Assembly (NCBI GenBank): GCA_965197415.1 | Contig: OZ240207.1 | Location: 1,798,001-1,862,000 of the forward strand | Length of the DNA: 64,000 bases | Direction: 5' to 3' | Source of the DNA: DAOUJI01 sp965197415 | GTDB lineage: Bacteria > Chloroflexota > Dehalococcoidia > Lucifugimonadales > JAGWBF01 | Shown here: positions 10,701 through 16,770 of the stretch, piece after piece | Layout: the number at the start of each line of letters is the position of its first letter | How positions within the stretch are numbered: the first letter of the stretch is position 1 | Program-made: the position numbers and the translations under genes | Notes under the pieces: model-generated | The model's database searches: none | The model's input: the letters and a program-made list of their open reading frames with translations, nothing else | What the model was told of the DNA's origin: nothing

Positions 10701-12548
10701 CCTGATGCTCCGCGGAGCCTGAACGTCTCCCCGGACGACACCGGCACGCTGGACGTGTCCTGGGAAGCCCCAGCCAGCGACGGCGGCTCGGCCATCACCG
10801 GCTACAAGGTGCAGTGGAAGTCAGGCTCCGAGGACTACGACGGAAGCGCCGGTTCAACCCGGCAGGCGGAGATCTCCGACCCGGCAAGCCGGACCCACAC
10901 CATCACCGGACTGACCGACGGCGTGGAGTACGCGGTCAGGGTCATCGCCGTCAACGACGTCGGCGACGGGCCGCCGTCGGACGAGGCGATGGGAACGCCC
11001 AGGGAGACCACCCCGCCGGAGCTTGCTACGGCAACGGTAGACGGGCCGACGCTGACCCTGACATACGATAAGGACCTGGACGAGAACTCAGAACCTTCGT
11101 CAGACCCCTTCTCGGTAACTGTCGGCGGCACGGGCCGGGCGGTTGACGGGGTGTCGGTGTCCGGCAGTTCGGTGATACTGACTCTGGGGTCGGCAGTGGC
11201 GTCCGGGGCGACGGTGACGGTGAGCTACACCGTGCCGACGGATGCCGCCGCCTCCCGCATTCTGGATGAGACGGGCAACGCTGCGGCCTCCTTTAACGGC
11301 GAGCCGGTAGCGAACAACACTCCCCCGCCGGTCAACACTCCGGCCACCGGAGCGCCCACCATCAGCGGGACGGCCCAGGTGGGGAAGACGCTGACGGCAT
11401 CCACCTCTGCCATTGACGACGCCGACGGGCTGGACAACGTAGGTTACAGCTACCAGTGGCTCGCCAACGGCGCGGACATCGCGGGCGCAACCAGTTCCAG
11501 CTACACGCTGGTGGAAGCCGACAAGGGCAAGACCATCCAGGTGAAAGTGTCGTTCAGAGACGACAAGAATAACCCGGAGACGCTGACCAGCGCGGCTACG
11601 GCGGCGGTGGAGCCGAGGCCGAACAGCCCTGCCACCGGAGCGCCCAGCATCAGCGGGACGGTCCGGGTGGGCGAGACCCTGACGGCGGAAACCTCGGCCA
11701 TCGACGACGCCGATGGTATGAGCGGCGCGGTGTTCAGCTACCAGTGGCTTGCCGACGATGCGGACATCGCGGGCGCGACAAGCGACACCTACACCCTGGT
11801 AGAAACCGACGTTGGCAAGGCCATCAAGGTGAAGGTGTCGTTCAGAGACGACAGGAACCACCAGGAATCCCTGACCAGTGCTGCGACGGCGGCGGTGGAG
11901 CCGAGGCCCAACTCTCCCGCCACGGGAGCGCCCACCATCAGCGGGACGGTCCGGGTGGGCGAGACCCTGACGGCGGAAACCTCGGCCATCGCCGACGCCG
12001 ACGGGATGAGCGGCGCGGTCTTCATCTACCAGTGGCTTGCCAACGATGCGGAGATCACGGGCGCAACGGGCGACACCTACACCCCGGTTGCCGACGACGT
12101 TGGCAAGGCCATCCAGGTGAAGGTGTCGTTCAGAGACGACAGGAACCACCAGGAATCCCTGACCAGCGCGGCGACGGCGGCGGTGGAAGCGGCGGCGGAT
12201 GACTCCTCCATCTGGTCGGCGACACTGACGGTGGGCAGCATCGCCGGTTTTCGCGGTTTCTGGAAGGACGTTGGGATGGGAGAGCTCACGTCGGAGGTCT
12301 TTACGCTGGACGGCGTTGACTACACGGTCAAAGTATTGTCTGACACCAACGGGCTGCAGTTCGACCTGACATTGGACAAGGCCCTTCCGGTCGGCTTCAC
12401 ATTGCAGGTGGGCGCGACCACTCTCAGCTCGCAAGACGCCAGCATCCGTGAATACTCCTCCGGCGCCACCCAATACGGGTGGGCGAACCAGGGAGTGATC
12501 CTGGCGGATGTGGACACCGTGGAGGTCAGCCTCACCCTGGCCGAGTGA
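1755..12548 (+). CDS. Giant secreted subtilase (kexin-like) with P domain, LRRs and Ig/Fn3/SwmB array
   Basis: ATG 1755 follows GAAAGGGAGC and starts a classic signal peptide (RRLISRAALVLLALVALA...ASA), so it is preferred to upstream in-frame codons. The roughly 3,597-residue product contains, in order: an Fn3 domain (about 45-145); two pre-peptidase-type domains (about 295-550); an S8 subtilase with Asp600 (VVDREVDYDHEDL), His635 (GHGTS), oxyanion Asn near 733 (SAGNS) and Ser799 (GGTSSAAP); a proprotein-convertase P domain (about 885-1025); a second Fn3; 13 leucine-rich repeats of 24 residues (about 1210-1520); then about 11 Ig-like 'ISGTAQVGKTLTA' modules mixed with Fn3 and SwmB-like domains; and a C-terminal beta module. 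The Asp-region sequence resembles kexins. It probably cleaves proteins outside the cell or at its surface, with the repeats mediating adhesion. No sortase motif or membrane anchor is visible at the C terminus, so attachment is unresolved. Substrates are unknown. Confidence 0.9.
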   Translation: MNARPANRRLISRAALVLLALVALAILFGGAPTASADDPPQVPSADPPEAPHRLRVSPGGSGELAASWRAPHDDGGSPIIGYKVQWKSGSEHYDDSASSTRQAVITDPNRLGHTIRGLSNGTEYTVRVIATNSVGDGPPSLEESATTHPEPGDEPDGSRGGYGGDGVYTWRDGDRVMRVRLEPDEDPQRYGGGEGEPVFRSDSGGGVMTLPGGVLLVLDPSWTGSEVKRFFSGNGIKASRVTELGFAENAYFVETEPGFPSLQLANTLAGEEGVVISSPNWTTEVTTDDGDENEDPVEDPGDTIGTAIDLTLDTKVNATISSYEDLDYYRFQLVESTVIWIHASLSSFTVLDTDGEEVLPEGNDGGFRRGKSIRRLGAGVYYLKFSHRTSCSTEDINCLGPYYVQVNAISDQGDTIESATLLNVSPGYDIADSWNPAYSTVGDLPSESDVDFFKVELDAATEVVIRVDAQLVLDWFGFHNTVSLAVFDKDGNPLHPPGVGMSWNGDRSYSLNAGTYYFRLARLIQDWTSDKMWYYHVWFYENLEYTKFIEDCTGIETPFGDPLSGCQTHLGSSETGDLGINVQDVWETNKGEGIYVAVVDREVDYDHEDLRDNINRTLSHDYIEEDQLVLRLTGHGTSVAGLIAARDNELGVRGVAPRATIVGYNYLENGTLLNRADALTRNMDLVAVSNASFGKTGTGHPRPVSQTYTMALETGVSQGFGGKGTFYVHSAGNSHSYTSHVNLREQKNFYAVTTVCSVESDGTRADYSETGYALWVCAPIAKVTTENWNRYSDDFGGTSSAAPLVSGVAALIRSAHPSLTWRDVKLILAASAQHNDPDNASRREGALEYNSVTERYFYNPEYGFGVIDAEAALDLAESWTNLPPMKSTGADSGEIDLTIPDLTEDGDSTTVTRELFLNSDVGFTEFVEVTIDFHHPAFRDLDIEIESPSGTFSKLTVPSEKNGLRRSELYSTFRFGSAAHLGEDPSGVWTLRVTDHFEELEITSRPAGWSLGKIKGWSIKVYGHGLGVAPPSILILPQDQDWHDVPESAAPSSPQDLVVIPGDGRLTVKWLPSDEEDSPPVTAYKVQWKRGAQGWDTPGDVFEGTVTHLANLVTGGGEYAVQVPALTNGVAYTVRVIAVTSTGDSRLGEIRRVIPGIPGVAAILQELCDRTEQVRDAVMARKSYIGDCSIVTNLHLETVRGLDLEDSGIEALLAEDFRGLSNLEWLALSANDLSELPEGVFDDLSSLERLTLSSNDLSALPEGVFNDLSSLEILTLYSNDLSALPEGVFDDLTNLERLDLSGNDFSALPEGVFDDLTNLKQLSLSGNDLSEWPESVFNDLSSLEWLSLHGNDLSELPEGALDGLTNMERLFLYQNALSKLPEGVFDKLSNLRVLYLWGNDLSALPEGVFDDLTNLESLALGANDLSALPEGVFDDLSSLELLTLARNGLSALPEGVFDDLSSLESLTLDGNDLSALPEGVFDDLTNLESLALGANDLSGLPDDLFDGLSGIRQLELHDNPGAPFTFTAELSQVAAVAVVIELAQAVPFDMVVTLSAQGGLLSTSTVTVDAGTSRSEQIRVTPDDEGPVTLTLVSAAFQSSAPAGGLNFQFEGIEAVLGQPLTLRDAKGDNTPATGLPTIVGTTRMGETLTAHTSGIHDADGLTGATFSYQWIVNDTNADTEIQGATASSYTLVSADERKMIKVTVTFIDNGFNEESLTSEPTATVSPPKYTKVPDTPDTPTGTAVFIGGVDLEWNEVPEAESYEVQSFRNGQWIDLPGDGVEIAFYGAGAIISQLNHEGASYWFRVRAGNPLGYSEWSDYHWMEPTYTHDSGKQVRPGNVSPTGVPTIVGTAHVGETLTASASAIEDANGLGRVKFSYQWVSYNGTTDTDIRRATDAAYTLTTADQGKTIKVRVSFTDRGGYAESLTSAESQAVTNNDSASNTPATGLPTISGTAQVGKTLTADTSGIDDADGLDNVAFSFQWLADDVDITGATSDTYTLVEADFDKAVKVRVIFNDDDANEETLTSEPTAAVAAKPNSPATGAPTISGTVRVGEILTAHTSDIADPDGLNNVEYNFNWGAGDYLRVMGDYNTYRVQARDVGLTIKVWVGFTDEEGNLEILTSADTVAVVATTPAAPQHLNVSHHGTGALDLSWEAPIADWMGEIDGKGTHGDGGSPITGYKVQWKSGSEDYDGSAGSTRQAEITDPASRTHTITGLTDGVEYAVRVIAVNDIGDGPPSDEATGTPRETTPPELATATVDGPTLTLTYDEDLDENSEPSSDAFSVAVGGTGRAVDGVSVSGSSVILTLGSAVASGATVTVTVSYAVPTDAAAPRIQDEAGNPAASFSDQDVENNTPPPANTPATGAPTISGTAQVGETLTVDTSGIDDEDGLANVSFSYQWLADDTEIAGATDPTYTLVDADAGLTIKVKVSFFDDKNNPETLTSAATAAVDPDPGPITGFTVVDTSDQSVEGALADGGTLALDDPDGGSFGIRADLESGATIGSMRLQLTGEKTHDQTENIAPYSLYGDSGGNLSGESLPVGEYTLTATAYSEARLGGNVLGALKVSFTVTGPATQQTNTPATGLPTISGTAQVGKTLTASASDIDDADGIGNATFSYQWIAGTTDIPGATGSTYAPLVADLGKTIKVRVSFDDDQNNFESLTSAATAAVAAKPNTPATGAPTISGTARVGETLRADISGIADVDGMSGAVFSYQWLANEVNIDTDIAGATDPTYTLVADDLGKTIKVRVSFMDGASNVETLTSEATATVVTPLTAEFQDAPVDHPGTGVFTFVIAFSEPISISYATLRDDSLEVTNGSATKAKRENGQSDLWEITVEPDSDADVTVVLPITEDCTAQDAVCTRDGTKLSNRSELTVPGPAAANSPATGAPSISGTAQVGETLTVDTSGIDDADGMSGAVFSYQWLANGVDIAGATSDTYTPVADDVGKAVKVRVIFNDDDNNEETLTSPATAAVAAETAAPDAPRSLNVSPDDTGTLDVSWEAPASDGGSAITGYKVQWKSGSEDYDGSAGSTRQAEISDPASRTHTITGLTDGVEYAVRVIAVNDVGDGPPSDEAMGTPRETTPPELATATVDGPTLTLTYDKDLDENSEPSSDPFSVTVGGTGRAVDGVSVSGSSVILTLGSAVASGATVTVSYTVPTDAAASRILDETGNAAASFNGEPVANNTPPPVNTPATGAPTISGTAQVGKTLTASTSAIDDADGLDNVGYSYQWLANGADIAGATSSSYTLVEADKGKTIQVKVSFRDDKNNPETLTSAATAAVEPRPNSPATGAPSISGTVRVGETLTAETSAIDDADGMSGAVFSYQWLADDADIAGATSDTYTLVETDVGKAIKVKVSFRDDRNHQESLTSAATAAVEPRPNSPATGAPTISGTVRVGETLTAETSAIADADGMSGAVFIYQWLANDAEITGATGDTYTPVADDVGKAIQVKVSFRDDRNHQESLTSAATAAVEAAADDSSIWSATLTVGSIAGFRGFWKDVGMGELTSEVFTLDGVDYTVKVLSDTNGLQFDLTLDKALPVGFTLQVGATTLSSQDASIREYSSGATQYGWANQGVILADVDTVEVSLTLAE
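5389..6312 (+). repeat. 72-bp tandem repeat encoding leucine-rich repeats
   Basis: About 13 units of 72 bp encode the 24-residue pattern LPEGVFDDLSSLExLxLxxN. Adjacent units are highly similar at DNA level, for example around 5953 and 6169, pointing to recent expansion or gene conversion inside the giant gene. Confidence 0.9.
8304..8716 (+). repeat. Intragenic duplication, copy A (Fn3 plus SwmB-like module)
   Basis: This stretch of about 413 bp is nearly identical to 10812-11224, an offset of 2,508 bp, with only scattered substitutions by eye. It encodes the same Fn3 domain followed by the same SwmB-like domain, showing block duplication within the gene. Confidence 0.85.
10812..11224 (+). 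repeat. Intragenic duplication, copy B
   Basis: This is the second copy of the Fn3-SwmB block at 8304-8716. Copy B has lost one GGTGAC unit near its end (ACGGTGACGGTGAGC against one more repeat in copy A), a small slippage difference. Confidence 0.85.
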
Positions 12549-12770
12549 CCTGCCGCCGGGCCGTCGGCGCGGACAACCAAAGAGAGCCTCACAGATGGAT
12601 ACGTCCGGGCGGGGGCAGCCGCCTCGCCCAGACCGGGACTCTCTTGGGCATGGGGAGCGGACGGAAAGCGGCGGGATCGCAAGCGCTGTTCCGTCCTCTG
12701 CGCGGTTGCCACACGGCCCAGAGGCTCCCGTAGGAGGACGCCCAGCGTACACCTTTGAAGGACCGGCTCG
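12549..12770 (+). other. Spacer after the giant gene; leader of a small HTH gene
   Basis: No gene is evident. The end of this spacer carries GTAGGAGGACGCCCAG (12730-12745), closely matched by GTAGGAGAACGCCAG at 13243-13257 before the TPR gene. The shared motif 20-40 bp before two start codons suggests common leader or operator DNA. The boundary of the integrative element may lie here but no att-like sequence was recognised. Confidence 0.35.
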
Positions 12771-13016
12771 ATGCCGAGACAGCGCATACACCACAGCAGA
12801 AAACCCCCCGGCTTCCCCAAGGACTTTCCCGAGCGCCTGGTGCGGTTCAAGGAGGAGTCCGACCTGCCGTGGGCGGAGATACACCGACGTCTCGACGTCC
12901 ATCCCGAGACCGTGAGGCGCTGGAGGGAGAAGGACGTGCTGCCCAACACGCGGAACTACGCGGCGCTCCTGCAAGTGGCGGACTCACTGGGCCTGGGCCA
13001 CCTGTTCAGCGACTGA
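12771..13016 (+). CDS. Small HTH DNA-binding protein
   Basis: This 81-residue protein has one helix-turn-helix (LPWAEIHRRLDVHPETVRRW) after the motif FPKDFPERLVRFKEES. It is a paralogue of the protein at 28959, which shares FPEDFPRCLVRLKEASG and a similarly placed HTH. The two sit near opposite ends of the element. A role as transcriptional regulator of element genes is inferred. The ATG at 12771 lies 3' of the shared leader motif; no strong ribosome site is visible. There is no ligand domain. Confidence 0.65.
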   Translation: MPRQRIHHSRKPPGFPKDFPERLVRFKEESDLPWAEIHRRLDVHPETVRRWREKDVLPNTRNYAALLQVADSLGLGHLFSD

Positions 13017-13276
13017 GTAGAACGCGGCCCGCATGGGCTGAGACATCGCAAGGCCGTCATGCGGCGAGTCCTCAACGTCAGACCCGCATTGCATTCCGGT
13101 GACGGCTTCGCCATCATTGAGACGTCCCCCGCGCCGGTCCCGCAACGGTATCGAGCAGGCGGGGAGACGAACCCAGGTCCGGGCCGCCGCTCGGAGTTTG
13201 GCTCGTCCCAGGCGACCGTTCCCGCGACAGGGGAACCGCCCGGTAGGAGAACGCCAGGACATGCAGGAGGAGCGTC

Positions 13277-14428
13277 ATGAACGAGGAGCATGACGGGACG
13301 GACCAGGGGAATCCATCGGAAGAAGAGTACGAGAGGTTCCGCAGGATGATGGACGGCGTGGGCCGCGAGGGCATCCGGCGCATGGTCGAGCATCTGACGG
13401 AGAGGATCGAGGCAAACCCCCGCGACGCCGAAGCCCTGGGCGGCAGGGGGCTGGCGTACGGCGAGCTGGGGGAGCACCGCCAAGCCGCCGAGGACTACGG
13501 CAAAATCATCGCCCTGGACCCCGGCAACGCGGGCGCCCACCTCGGCAGGGCGCGCGCCTATGGCAGGCTGGAGGAGCACCGGCTGGCGGTGGAGGACTAC
13601 GACGCCGCCATCCTCCTGGCCCCAGGCGACGCCGTGGCGCACTACAGCCGGGGGGCGTGCAAGGCGGAGCTGGGCGACCTGGCCGGGGCGATGAGCGACT
13701 TCGACGTGGCCGTCACCATGGCCCCCGGCGACGCCGACGCCCACTACAACCGGGGGTTGACCCACGTGGCGATGGGCAAACGCCACCGGGCGGTGAAGGA
13801 CCTGAGCAGGGCCATAGACTTGAACCCCAACCTCGCCGACGCCCACTACCACCGGGGCATGGCCTACCGCGACATGGGCCGGATGGACAGGGCGGTCAGG
13901 GACTTCGACGCCGCCGTCGAGATCGAAGAGCGGTACGGCCTCGCCTTCTACGCCAGGGGAATCACCAACGTCAACCTGGGAGCACACGAGGCCGCGCTCG
14001 GCGACTTCGACGCCGTGCTGGGGCTCGACCCCGACAACGCCCCGGCGCTCCGGGGCAGGGGCATTGCCCTGGGCAGCCTGGGCCGTTTCGACGAGGCGGT
14101 CGGGGACTTCGGCCGGTCCCTGGAGTTGGACCCCGGCAACGCCGAGGCCCTCGCTGCCCGGGGGCTGGCCCACAGCAGCCTGGAGCAATACGAGCTGGCT
14201 ATAGAGGACTACGGCAGGGTCCTGGACATCGACCCCCGGAACAGGGACGTCCTCTACAGCCGGGGGATCGCCCGGATGTACGCGGCGCGGTTCGAGAGCG
14301 CCATCGAGGACTTCGAGGCCATCCTCGGCATCGAGCCGGGGCACGCCGCGGCGCGGGGGGCGAGGGGGTTGGCCCGCGAGACGCTGGAGATGCGGGGCGG
14401 CGCGGGCGAGGGACAGGCGGCGCGGTAG
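13277..14428 (+). CDS. TPR-repeat protein
   Basis: ATG 13277 follows a strong AGGAGGAGC site. The 383-residue protein is almost entirely tetratricopeptide repeats, about nine units of 34 residues (for example AHYNRGLTHVAMGKRHRAVKDLSRAIDLNPN), from about residue 50 to 370. It has no signal peptide and no catalytic domain, so it is probably a cytoplasmic scaffold for protein-protein contacts. It lies between HTH genes at the left of the mobile element and is convergent with the tetra-HTH regulator. Its partner is unknown. Confidence 0.85.
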   Translation: MNEEHDGTDQGNPSEEEYERFRRMMDGVGREGIRRMVEHLTERIEANPRDAEALGGRGLAYGELGEHRQAAEDYGKIIALDPGNAGAHLGRARAYGRLEEHRLAVEDYDAAILLAPGDAVAHYSRGACKAELGDLAGAMSDFDVAVTMAPGDADAHYNRGLTHVAMGKRHRAVKDLSRAIDLNPNLADAHYHRGMAYRDMGRMDRAVRDFDAAVEIEERYGLAFYARGITNVNLGAHEAALGDFDAVLGLDPDNAPALRGRGIALGSLGRFDEAVGDFGRSLELDPGNAEALAARGLAHSSLEQYELAIEDYGRVLDIDPRNRDVLYSRGIARMYAARFESAIEDFEAILGIEPGHAAARGARGLARETLEMRGGAGEGQAAR

Positions 14429-14529
14429 CGCCGCCGCGCGGACGTGAGCGCCCGCTGCCCCCACTTCAGGGATGTCGAAGACGGGCGGTGATTTCGGGCA
14501 ACAAAAAAAGGCGGCATACATGGGAAGCA

Positions 14530-14605
14530 GGGGGAGGCCATCGCCGCAATGACGACGGCCTTCCCCCTGAGCGACGGCCCGGTGTCTTGCGCCGGGCCGT
14601 CGCTC
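14530..14605. terminator. Bidirectional terminator between convergent genes
   Basis: A perfect 14-bp stem (GAGCGACGGCCCGG at 14569-14582 with its complement at 14592-14605, 9-nt loop) lies between the ends of the TPR gene and the tetra-HTH gene. A second GC-rich hairpin (GGGGGAGGCC with GGCCTTCCCCC) lies at about 14530-14566. Confidence 0.7.
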
Positions 14606-14613
14606 ACGCCTCG

Positions 14614-15720
14614 CTAGGCGGCTGCCGGCTCCGGCTGCTTGAGCATGGCGGAGTAGCCGGGCATCAGGACGGGCGTCATCGACAACCGGCCCGCGCCGTC
14701 GTACCCGGCGCGGTAGGCGTACTCCGCCTTCGCGCCCCAGGGCACACGGCCGCCGACCCGGACGGCGGGGTCTCCGGACCTGCCGCGGCGCCCAGGCCCG
14801 CCCGCGCCGTGCACCACCATCCCGCTCCGCTCGCCCTTCCGCCAGCCCAGCACCTTCACCTCGGCGGGCATGACACGCTCCTCCGACTTCGCGCGACGGA
14901 ACAGCACGGCGTGCAGCCTCTTCAGCACGCCCGCCGACGGAGTGGACTTGCCGTTCATGATCTGGGAGAGGTACGAGGAGCTGATGCCCGCTCGCCGTGC
15001 GACCTCGTTCTGGCTGAACCCGTGAGCGTCCATGCGGTCCCACACGGCCTTCGTGTCGACGCAGGCAAGCTGCGCGGACGCGACCGTCGCCTCGGCCTCC
15101 AGCGCCGCCTCTACCAGCGCCTGGACCCTCACGCCCATGCCCCTGCGGCCGCGGGACACCTCCGACATGTAGCTGGCGGACACGCCGACCCGCTCGGCAA
15201 GCTCCCGCATGGTCATGCCCAGGGCGCGGGCGCGCTCCCGGACGTAGCTGCTCTGCCCGCTCACCACGCTCGCCGGGCGGTTGGCGCACTGTGCGGGAGC
15301 GATCTTCGCCGGGGCCTTGAGCGCCGACTCGATCCGGGTCTGGACCTTGACGCCCATGTTGACGCGGCCACGGGCCACCCCCGACATGTATCCGTAGGAC
15401 ACCCCGGCGCGGTCGGCCAGGTCCCGCATGGTCATTCCCATCTCGCGGGCGCGCTCCCTGATGAAGCTGCTCTCGCCGGCCACGACGCCGCCCTGGCGGT
15501 AGACGGTCCCCTGGCCGGGGACCTCTCCCAGGACCGCCGCGACCTTCTCCCGCATCTTGGGAGTCCACTGCCTGCCCCCGTTCGCAAACTGCGACAGGTA
15601 TCCCGCACTCACGCCCATCAGGGCCGCGAGCTCCTTCATGGTGACCCCCCGCCGCCTCGCAGCAGCCCTCAGCTCGCTCTCCGCCGTCCTCGTTCCGGTT
15701 GCCATCGTTGCCGTCGTCAT
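14614..15720 (-). CDS. Regulator with four tandem XRE-type helix-turn-helix domains
   Basis: The ATG at 15720 has an AAGGAGG site. The 368-residue protein carries four Cro/C1-type HTH domains in a row, at about residues 15-65, 85-135, 157-207 and 223-273. Each shows the pattern MTMRxLAxxxGVSxxYMSxxxxG. The second and third are most alike, which suggests internal duplication. The C-terminal 90 residues are basic and Gly-rich with no recognised domain. XRE regulators normally have one HTH and dimerise; four in one chain would read an extended or repeated operator, and degenerate direct repeats lie upstream at 16318-16560. The gene follows a short leader ORF and attenuator-like hairpin, so it is probably regulated after transcription starts. 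The closest relative in the window is the single-HTH protein at 28690. Confidence 0.85.
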   Translation of the reverse strand: MTTATMATGTRTAESELRAAARRRGVTMKELAALMGVSAGYLSQFANGGRQWTPKMREKVAAVLGEVPGQGTVYRQGGVVAGESSFIRERAREMGMTMRDLADRAGVSYGYMSGVARGRVNMGVKVQTRIESALKAPAKIAPAQCANRPASVVSGQSSYVRERARALGMTMRELAERVGVSASYMSEVSRGRRGMGVRVQALVEAALEAEATVASAQLACVDTKAVWDRMDAHGFSQNEVARRAGISSSYLSQIMNGKSTPSAGVLKRLHAVLFRRAKSEERVMPAEVKVLGWRKGERSGMVVHGAGGPGRRGRSGDPAVRVGGRVPWGAKAEYAYRAGYDGAGRLSMTPVLMPGYSAMLKQPEPAAA

Positions 15721-15786
15721 CGGTCCGTCCTCCTTCTGTTGTGTTGTGCGTTGCCTTTGACGTGCGCCCGCCTGCGGGCAAAGAAG

Positions 15787-15818
15787 AAGGGCCGCCTCGA
15801 ACGAACGAGACGACCCTT
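15787..15818 (-). terminator. Attenuator-like hairpin in leader of the tetra-HTH gene
   Basis: On the minus strand a stem of about 12-13 bp (AGGGTCGTCTCG, loop TTCGTT, CGAGGCGGCCCT, allowing G-U pairs) is followed by TCTTCTTT. It lies between the leader peptide ORF (ends 15858) and the start codon at 15720, where an intrinsic terminator would control readthrough into the gene. Confidence 0.6.
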
Positions 15819-15857
15819 GTGGATGGGGATGTGTTGTGAGAGCCGGAGGCCCCGCCG

Positions 15858-15887
15858 TCAGCGGCGATGGACCTCGTTGACGTGCAT
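15858..15887 (-). CDS. Nine-codon leader peptide (MHVNEVHRR)
   Basis: ATG 15887 is preceded at ideal spacing by AAAGGAGG, the best ribosome site in this leader. It is followed by only nine codons, with two His and two terminal Arg, before TGA. A GC-rich inverted repeat overlaps its end and the terminator-like hairpin follows about 40 bp later. The layout matches transcription-attenuation leaders; the sensed signal is unknown. Confidence 0.45.
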   Translation of the reverse strand: MHVNEVHRR

Positions 15888-15900
15888 AGCCGCCTCCTTT

Positions 15901-16317
15901 CGGTTATTGACCCGCGCGGCATCCACGGCGGGAGTCATTGGTGATGGGGTTGACGCTGGACGCACTCCGCCCACGGTCGGATGCCGGACGCGGAAAACGG
16001 AGTGGGGTGTGAAGAAAGACGCAGCCCGGCCCAGGGTGATTCGTCGGGGAATCGACTCCGGGGGGCTGCTACTGAGGGGAGCGGCCGGCCTACGGTTCAG
16101 ACGCAGGTCAGCGCATGGGAGAAAGACGCAGCTCGGCCCAGGGCGCAGAACGTCCGTGGGAGAGCCGGGAGACGTGAAGCGGCCAGCCTGCTTGCAACGG
16201 CAGACCGGCGCATGTCGACGCTGCGGCCCGGCTGCGTGTCAGCCATGCCGCAGGCGTGAGGAGCCGGTCGAAACGACAGACGCATTTCGACCAACTGGTG
16301 GAGGCCGGGGCGCAGGG
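15901..16317. other. Non-coding spacer with imperfect repeats
   Basis: No open frame here has a credible ribosome site or domain. GAAAGACGCAGCCCGGCCCA near 16014 recurs with one change near 16121 (108-bp spacing). Other GC-rich partial repeats (CGGCCCGGCTGCG-like) follow. It is upstream of the tetra-HTH gene on its own strand. Confidence 0.4.
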
Positions 16318-16560
16318 TGCACTCCGTCCTTCGTGTCCAACGGCGAGAGCGATCACTCCCAACCGGCAGACTGGTTCCCAACGGAAGGAGCGATCAACCC
16401 CAACCGCCAGACCGGTGTCCAGCGGGAGAAGGGCTTATCACTCCAACCGCCGGACTGGGCCGAGGACGAAGGGCTAAGTCAACTCCGTCGTTTCGGTCCG
16501 CGCTACCTGCGAAGGACCAACGTCAACTCCGCTTCAGCAGCATTCCCTCGTGGGAGACTG
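16318..16560. repeat. Degenerate direct-repeat array, 41-44-bp period
   Basis: Five related units begin near 16351, 16392, 16436, 16478 and 16522, at 41-44 bp intervals. A core such as GATCACTCCCAACCGGCAGA appears, with variants (GATCAACCCCAACCGCCAGA; TATCACTCCAACCGCCGGA; GTCAACTCCGTCG; GTCAACTCCGCTTC). The first two cores can fold as short hairpins (AACC/GGTT, ACCG/CGGT). Units are too diverged for a CRISPR array. A multi-site operator or decayed iterons are the plausible readings. Confidence 0.5.
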
Positions 16561-16770
16561 GGGGAGAGCGAATCATCCTCCGGTCATGCCCGTGCAACAG
16601 GGATCACGCACCCAGGGTTTCTATGGTCGGAAACCTTGGAGAAAGCCAAACAGTGAGGCTAGTATCACCGCTCCGAGACCCGCAAAAGAGGGCCTGCGGC
16701 TCCCCTTTCGCAAACCGCCGCCAAATCGTTCACTAAAGTTGCCTGCAAACCCGCCGCACGCCCGGACAGG

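Larger units (their letters stand above)
6641..12190 (+). repeat. Array of Ig-like modules (about 11 copies) with interspersed Fn3/SwmB modules
   Basis: Units start near 6641, 7266, 7578, 7865, 8833, 9493, 9780, 10410, 11335, 11625 and 11910. Each begins with (N)xPATGxPTISGT and ends with a line such as LTSAATAAV. Tight units are about 285-300 bp; longer gaps hold Fn3, SwmB-like or other modules. The last three copies are the most alike. Confidence 0.85.

Noticed and set aside
11100..12974. 624-codon minus-strand frame opposite the giant gene
   Set aside because: A repeat-driven antisense frame; the plus-strand frame has the signal peptide, domains and repeats.
12956..15922. 988-codon open frame on the minus strand
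   Set aside because: Antisense to the TPR gene and out of frame with the four-HTH gene; no ribosome site or domain; G+C shadow.
16318..16560. CRISPR array
   Set aside because: Repeat units differ too much and spacing is filled with related, not unique, sequence; no cas genes are nearby.
13657..16656. 999-codon open frame on the plus strand
   Set aside because: It crosses the TPR gene in another frame, the opposite-strand four-HTH gene and a repeat spacer. Composition is low-complexity Arg/Gly/Pro with no domain; it is a shadow caused by high G+C.
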